64,000 bases of DNA from Brachycybe producta. Taxonomy: Eukaryota; Arthropoda; Diplopoda; Playtdesmida; Andrognathidae. The notes under the pieces were generated by a model. The model did no database searches. It was not told the origin of the DNA and saw nothing but the letters and a program-made list of their open reading frames with translations. The stretch is from the NCBI GenBank assembly GCA_036925085.1, contig JAUPFP010000047.1, forward strand, positions 823,501-887,500, read 5' to 3'. The position numbers and the translations under genes are program-made. Each line of letters begins with the position of its first letter. Position 1 is the stretch's first letter. Shown here in pieces: positions 58,540 to 64,000 of the stretch.

Positions 58540-59571
58540 CAGGTCTAATTTCAACATGTAAACTGGGCACTCACATCAGTTGTGGGGTGTGGTGCAGTCT
58601 TTTGCAACGTAATCTCCCCCACAGCACAGACACTTAGGTTGTACATCAATAACATTGTGGCATTTCCAAGAGCTCCTCAACACAGTGGCTCATCCATCCA
58701 ACATTGAGCTTGCCAGCACCAAGGCAGGCAGAAAAAACCTTGGGTGTGACCTTGGCAATGATGTTCATACGGGTAGGGTTGCGACACTTGCGGTGTGTCA
58801 CAATATTAAATCCTTTCTGGAATTACTCAGTCCCACCAGCATTTGCAATCAGAACTTCATTTTTGGTAATAATGTCATCTACAATGCCGATAGGGTCTAG
58901 GTCAGAGTTTACACCAGTGATAACGACTTGTGGCTTTCGAGTGGAGGAAATATTGGTAGAGGTGTACCCCCGAAGTGTAGATACCATTGGTGCCAGTTTT
59001 TGGTGCGGTTTTTAGAAGTACATTTGATGACAAGGGCCCCAGACTTTGTGGTTAGGACAAAACAGAAGCTGCCACCAAGGGCCTATGGCTCCATTTTCTT
59101 CTGCAGATCTTTTCGGGTAGCCTCAGGAGATTAACTTGCCATCTGGGACTTCTGATGACCAAAGCAAACGAGGGTTGTTGCTGACGATGGGCATGCGACA
59201 TATTTTCATGTGAATTCAGCCACAAGAGTTGTGTATGGCTGGGGAGGTGAACCACCCTGGAAGACACCTGCATAGCTGGGTGAAAAGGGGGCTCGCCCAT
59301 TTATGGGCTGAGCAACTGCAGTTTGCTGACAGTGGTGGTGTGCATGAGCCCCAGCCAAAGCCAGCTTAGTTTCTAAGACTCGGTTACGATCGGCCAGAAC
59401 CACGAATGTCTTGGTGATGTCATCAAGAATGTCTCGAACTTGAGCCCGTTCTGCGGTGCGGAAGGCCATGACATTTTTATCATTAACCTTGTTAGTTGCT
59501 GCTCGGAGGCGATCCACATGGCCAAAGAGTAGAGGTAGTAAATTATCAGATGGCATGTCAAAGATACCCAT
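58540..59571 (-). pseudogene. LINE copy 2 ORF1 remnant with a CCHC knuckle
   Basis: A frame starts at ATG 59571 (MGIFDMPSDNLLPLLFGHVDRL...), with a helical, charged N-terminal part (ILDDITKTFVVLADRNRVLETKLALAG) that may be a coiled coil. The frame changes near 59200-59300. Near 58600 CLCCGGDYVAKDC and CECPVYM resemble the last knuckles of copy 1 ORF1 (CINCGGDHLINEC, CPIYLQM). The position directly upstream of ORF2 supports the call. The middle part is too broken to assign. Confidence 0.6.
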
Positions 59572-59690
59572 CTAGGTTTACTGGTGGTGGGGGTTCCGTA
59601 CTTGGCTCCATCCCAGGTTCTACAATGAAAGTTAGCTGTGAGTCTGAAGCTATGTTGGTTATGGTTGTTCCTTGGTAGACCCAATAATGG

Positions 59691-60162
59691 GGTCTGGGCT
59701 CCAGTTGGAAGTTCAGAAGTTACCAGAATATTACAAGTGGAAAATGTAAGAATTGTGTTGTACCTTTACAGGCCACTGTAAATACTTTTCACTAAAAGTT
59801 ACAATGTAAACAAATAGATGGACATTGAAAAGAATTTGAAATCTGATACTTCCACAGGCTGCACCCCCTTCACTTACAAAGTCTCATGAAGAAAAACAAT
59901 GGCAAATTTTGTAACAAAGAAAAACTTCTCAACAGTCAAGATTGTTTTAAGGAATTCACAGTAATTAATGTCACTTACACAAGTAATGACTGGTGTAATT
60001 TTGGCACCTCACAGTTTCAGAGATTACCTGAGAAACCTGGAGTGCACCTAAATCACAAAATGTTGAAAGTCACATCAACCTACTGGGTGTGTACGATTTG
60101 TGTGTGTACGATTTGTTTGTGTAAGTCTATGTTTTCACTTGGGCACCACATGTTATGGAGCA
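59691..60162. other. Non-coding DNA
   Basis: No gene is recognised. An ACGATTTGTGTGT stretch is repeated near 60092-60120. Confidence 0.45.
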
Positions 60163-60165
60163 TTA

Positions 60166-60375
60166 AACTGAGCGTCCACTACGTTGTTGGGGTGGAGTGG
60201 CGCGGGTTGGTTTTGTTCCTTCCATTCTGGCAAAGTAACCGGATGAATCCCGATCCGCTCTCCCGTTTATTAGGGTGGTAGAGCAGGGCAGGGTGCGAGG
60301 CGCCGACCTCATGAAGTCTCAGATGTTTTCCAAAGTGGCTCCACTCCGCCCCACCGACCTAGTGGACGCTCAGCT
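60166..60375. mobile_element. Harbinger-like MITE with TTA target duplication
   Basis: The 210-bp element has ends AACTGAGCGTCCACTA and, inverted from the right, AGCTGAGCGTCCACTA. The pairing continues imperfectly to GGAGTGG, about 35 bp in all. TTA flanks both ends (60163-60165 and 60376-60378). It is GC-rich relative to its surroundings and has no transposase ORF. Confidence 0.75.
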
Positions 60376-60378
60376 TTA

Positions 60379-61507
60379 TACAGTCTGCTTAAGTCTGTAT
60401 CATGTTAACTTTCGAGCCATCTTGTATATTAAGAATGAACTTGTGATGGTTTATGAATGCGTGAGTTATTAATTGTTTGTGCAAATTTTCTGTTGTGGCG
60501 AAAATAAGTTTCTGGATTTTAGTATAATTTTTTTCAGTCTACATAACATGTTCTAAATTTATGAAATAGTTTCTACAAGTTTTATAATTGATTGTGAGAT
60601 TTTCTTTGGATTTTTGCTGTCTTGCATTTGCATTGGAATCCTCATGTTGACAAACTAATGTTCACTCACTCATTGGATTTGTTTTATACTTAATTAACTA
60701 AGGCACACTATGAATGCTTTCTGATTAATTTTAGTTATGGAACTTTTGGTGGAGGGGAGGGGTCTATAGACTATAATAAGTTGAGGAATCCATTTGTTAT
60801 TGTAATGGTGTCTGTGCTTGGAATTCTCAAAGATCAAAAATCGATATGATTCACTCATTATTACTCTGACTTTTATGTTTTTAACGGTGCATATTTACAT
60901 ATTATTAAACATTCCATCTAGAATTTTGATGACACGAACTCATATTTAAACTCTCCTATATTGCATAATAAACAATTTTTCCATTATCTTGTCAAAACAT
61001 TAGTTAATAAATAAAAATAAAATTAGCTTTGAGATGAATTAAAGACATGAAATGTTTTAGCAAAGTGGGAATATATTCATTTGAGACAAAGGTTGATTTT
61101 TTTAGTTGGTTGTCTTTATTTATTTAGTCGACAATTGATTAGTTTAATTGTTATGTATTTATTTTTAATTTTTATGCGCTCATCTTCGCCAATTATGATT
61201 ATAACCACTGCCATTGCAAAATATAAAAGGGAAAAGAACTGAACTTTTGTTTCAGAAAAACTTTAACAAGAAATGAATTGTTTAAAAACTTTACTGGTAA
61301 CATAATGATGTAAGGACATTTTCATATTCCTTATTTTCAAAATAAACTTTTTTCTTGAAAAAATAAATTAAAACAACCAAGTTTTTTTTGTTTGAGTTTT
61401 TGTTAATTATAAGACGATTTTTTATATTTTGGTCGGTTTGAAGTGAGCAAGAAAAAGAGAGATGTGCAAATTTTATACAATAGCTAATTTTGAAAGGTAT
61501 TAACAAT
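60379..61507. other. AT-rich non-coding DNA
   Basis: No gene or clear repeat is recognised. Confidence 0.5.
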
Positions 61508-62285
61508 TGCGACACCCTGTAAAACATGTGTGGCACCCGGTAGAAAATTTCTCCATGATGGCACCTCTTGAACCACAGGTGTCCTCAGATATTGGGTGTT
61601 CCGAATTTAGAGTTAGTTCTGAGAAGCATGGCCGACCGTGGGAACTTAGAGAAAAGTCCCAAAAATAGTTTACCAAATAAGGTAATATTCTAGGTCCAGC
61701 TTCCCTGTCACTGAGTCCTGGAGTGACAGTTGCCCCTCCCAAGGAACAGAACGAAAGTAGCGTTCCAAGTATGTTCAAAAGCAGAGTGATTTCTGGATCG
61801 AAAGAGTAAATTTCGAGATAGAAATTGAGGCAGAATTGTTTTAGAACTCAAAGAGTGAGTTCTGACATTAAAAGTGTGAATTCTGGATTTAGGAGTTCAT
61901 GTTACAGCATTTCTAAGTGTAAGAACATGATGTTTTATAGTGTTTTAATGAAAGAATACTTTATGTAATTCAGTTCAATTACAATAGAGAAGAGTTTATA
62001 AAGAGTATGTTTATAAAGTAATTTTCAGGTTTTGAGTGTTTATTTCTATCCATGAAAGAACAACAGTGAAAAGAGGCTTTAGTTCAAAGTTTCATCACCA
62101 ATAGAGTCCATCAGAAACCTTCTGAGATCCTCTATTGTACCTCCAGGACTGAACTCAAGCATCACAGAGGTTCACCTGACAGAGGACCAAAGTTTCCTTG
62201 CTGGGACCACACATTTCCTGACTTTCAGTTCAATTCAACTCAGTACACCTGCAATCACCTCGAGAGCCATGTGGCAGGGGGGTAA
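61508..62285 (+). mobile_element. LTR-like retroelement fragment (TGTGACACC family, copy 4)
   Basis: It starts TGCGACACCCTG and shares ordered blocks with copy 1 (14189), including GAGAAAAGTCCCA, AAGGTAATAT and GTGACAGTTGCCCCTCCCA, and a later CAGAAACCTTCTGAG block. Near its end GTGGCAGGGGGG (62275-62286) resembles a polypurine tract, but no LTR follows. Divergence from copy 1 indicates related subfamilies. Confidence 0.45.
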
Positions 62286-62539
62286 TTCCCGATGACAAAT
62301 GATTGTCATTTAGACAAAGTTTAGACATCATTGTGAAATTTAAATCGTTCTAACACAGAACTATTTGCAGGAAGTGTTCTATAGTCTAAATACATTTTGG
62401 AAAAAGGACCAAAAATATGCAGCAGTCTGAATACAGGAGTTAGGAGGGCTGCCGTTGGCCCCAACTAAAAATAGATCCATGCTTGGGGCTTGGCAAAAAA
62501 AGTTAGTCACTCCAAGCATGTCGCACAATGAAATAACAT

Positions 62540-63060
62540 AAGATTGCCACTTAACCTGGATACTTGCAAATGTCAAGGCATTAGAAAATTTTAAAGAAAG
62601 TCATAGAAAAATCAGGGAATTTGGCAAACAAAATTATATATAAAACCTAGAAGAGTCAAGGAATTTAGGATTTAGAATTTAAGAACTGAGAAGTTCCAAT
62701 TCCAGTGATTAAAAAAAACGATAAAAGAAGAAAATTAAAATGCACTAAAAAGAAAAGAGTTCAGGGTACCTCAACGGGGCTTGAAAGCCCCCAAAAGCTC
62801 AACAAAGGATACATTTAAAAAAAAATCTACATTCAAAAAAATAGAAAAAAAAAACAGGGTTGCTACTCCACCTGAAAACCTGGAAACGTCATTGAAATAG
62901 AAAATTTTCATAAAAAGTAAGGGACTATTAGCTACTAGTAGGGGAAAATATATACAGTATACAATTTATCAGTGGAGAGAAGAAAAAAACAAGAAAACAT
63001 CCAACTTTGGTATGGATAACCTATTAAAATTAAGGGAATTTCAGAAATGAAATAGAAGCA
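62540..63060. repeat. Dispersed repeat fragments
   Basis: Several pieces echo the 40428 repeat: AAAACCTAGAAGAGTCAAGG, CCAGTGATTAAAAAAAACG, TACCTCAACGGGGCTTGAAA, and GGGTTGCTACTCCACCTG then AAAACCTGGAAACG. Order is similar but interrupted. No gene is seen. Confidence 0.5.
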
Positions 63061-64000
63061 ATAAAAAATCCCAGTTCGTGCAATTATTTCCTGTTATACA
63101 TGTATTTAATTGAAGCTCGTTAAAGACATGACCATGACATCATTTTTTTAAATGTCAGTGCTAAGTTCTAACAGTCTTACGAATTAATTACTTCAACGTA
63201 GTTTAGAAAGAATTTTTGCTACATTTTCATTATACCCATATTTACCACAAACAAATCTAGTAGGGGGTCCTATGTTGAACCATTTCAATGGAATGACCTA
63301 ACTTGGCAGTATGGAGATTTCAAATGGTGATAAAATCTTCCAGATGCGGACTAAGTTATTATGTGAATCCATATACACTTTGCCTTCCTGGGTTTCTTCA
63401 CTGAATTTTATATGCGACTAAGAAAGGCAAAATAATAAGATTGTGGAGTTGAAAGTTGTAATTCGAATTCCGTCTCGTTTTCTAGTTTGCCACATCAAAA
63501 TTATTAAGATTAGAATTAAGGATTCATTCTAGTTTTATGTTAACAATTTTTTTAAAACCAATAGGGGCCTACAATTTTTATTCAGTGTAAAAAATTCCGC
63601 TTGGATACAATTTTCAAATTTAACCTCACATTCCAAGTGACGTGCTTCTCAATTTTCACCCAACCATTTATAGATTATTTTTATGAGCATCAGGAGGATT
63701 TTTTCTTGAAATGTGATCGTTGTGTTATATTATGTATAGTAGTAGAAGAGGGTTTTTTTATAAGAAAAAAAAATGTTGACAGAGACTACCACCTATTTAT
63801 GAAACATTTTTTTCTACTTCACGTAAAAGTGCGGGTGGTAAAAACATGTTCAACTCTAGAAAGTTAAAAAGTTAAAATTATATTTAAAATGTTTTGCTTC
63901 GTTTTTTTTTTCCTTTTGCAATGAACTGGGTTTCTAAAAATACGGTCAAAATACTAAAGCTGGGCCAAAACATGTCAGGTTATTCATATATACATAATAT
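63061..64000. other. AT-rich non-coding DNA
   Basis: No gene is recognised. An 88-codon frame (63601-63867) rich in Phe, Cys and Val has no motif and is probably chance. Confidence 0.45.

Larger units (their letters stand above)
55182..59690 (-). mobile_element. I/R1-group LINE, decayed copy 2 (a different family)
   Basis: The domain order on the minus strand matches copy 1: ORF1 with knuckle remnants, then endonuclease, RT, RNase H and the C-terminal Cys/His motif. The proteins differ too much from copy 1 for the same family. Frames change often, stops are present, and the RT catalytic FADD reads FADN. Composition is closer to 45-50% GC by eye than the surroundings. No tail or target duplication was found. 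Confidence 0.85.

Overview
This window is AT-rich animal (invertebrate) DNA. I see no intact host gene, no convincing tRNA or rRNA gene, and no bacterial feature. Long homopolymers, many microsatellites, APE-type LINEs, a Ty3/Gypsy LTR element and many short inverted-repeat DNA transposons point to a metazoan. An arthropod, perhaps a crustacean, would fit the LINEs whose ORF1 carries CCHC knuckles and whose ORF2 ends in RNase H, but that placement is an inference and is weak.

Layout. 1-8252: a nearly complete, apparently intact Ty3/Gypsy retrotransposon on the minus strand. It has gag, then pol reached by a textbook -1 frameshift signal, a PBS, PPT-like tracts, and a 5' LTR of about 988 bp. 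The visible 321 bp of the 3' LTR are identical to it. The element sits against an (AT)n tract. 8.3-14.2 kb: non-coding DNA with one hAT-type MITE (perfect 8-bp target duplication) and several inverted repeats. 14.2-15.0 kb: the first of four fragments of a TGTGACACC-starting LTR-like family (others at 28.4, 30.2 and 61.5 kb). 16.5-18.6 kb: a 2.08-kb near-palindrome (fold-back element) whose ends are themselves palindromes. 18.66-19.43 kb: a PIF/Harbinger-like MITE with a GC-rich hAT-like MITE inserted in its last bases. 22.1-25.0 kb: a decayed RTE-type LINE (minus). 25.9-27.2 kb: a 16-bp minisatellite folded on itself, a 12-bp repeat and a dispersed repeat. 28.4-31.1 kb: LTR-like fragments flanking coding-like remnants. 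31.3-36.8 kb: a decayed I/R1-group LINE (minus). 37-55 kb: mostly AT-rich non-coding DNA with microsatellites, two Harbinger-like elements, one hAT-like MITE and dispersed repeats. 55.2-59.7 kb: a second, more decayed I/R1-group LINE (minus). 60.2 kb: another Harbinger-like MITE. 61.5-63.1 kb: an LTR-like fragment and dispersed repeats.

How the parts work together. Only the Gypsy element looks capable of acting as a unit: Gag forms particles, and frameshifted Gag-Pol supplies protease, reverse transcriptase, RNase H and integrase. The LINEs are broken by frameshifts, stops or a changed catalytic residue. The short DNA elements carry no transposase and would depend on enzymes encoded elsewhere. 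The best leads for novelty are the frameshift cassette and the repeat-bearing Gag-Pol linker of the Gypsy element, the palindrome of palindromes at 16.5-18.6 kb, the nested MITEs at 18.7-19.4 kb, and a composite repeat (folded 16-bp minisatellite plus a shared core) found at both 26 and 50 kb.
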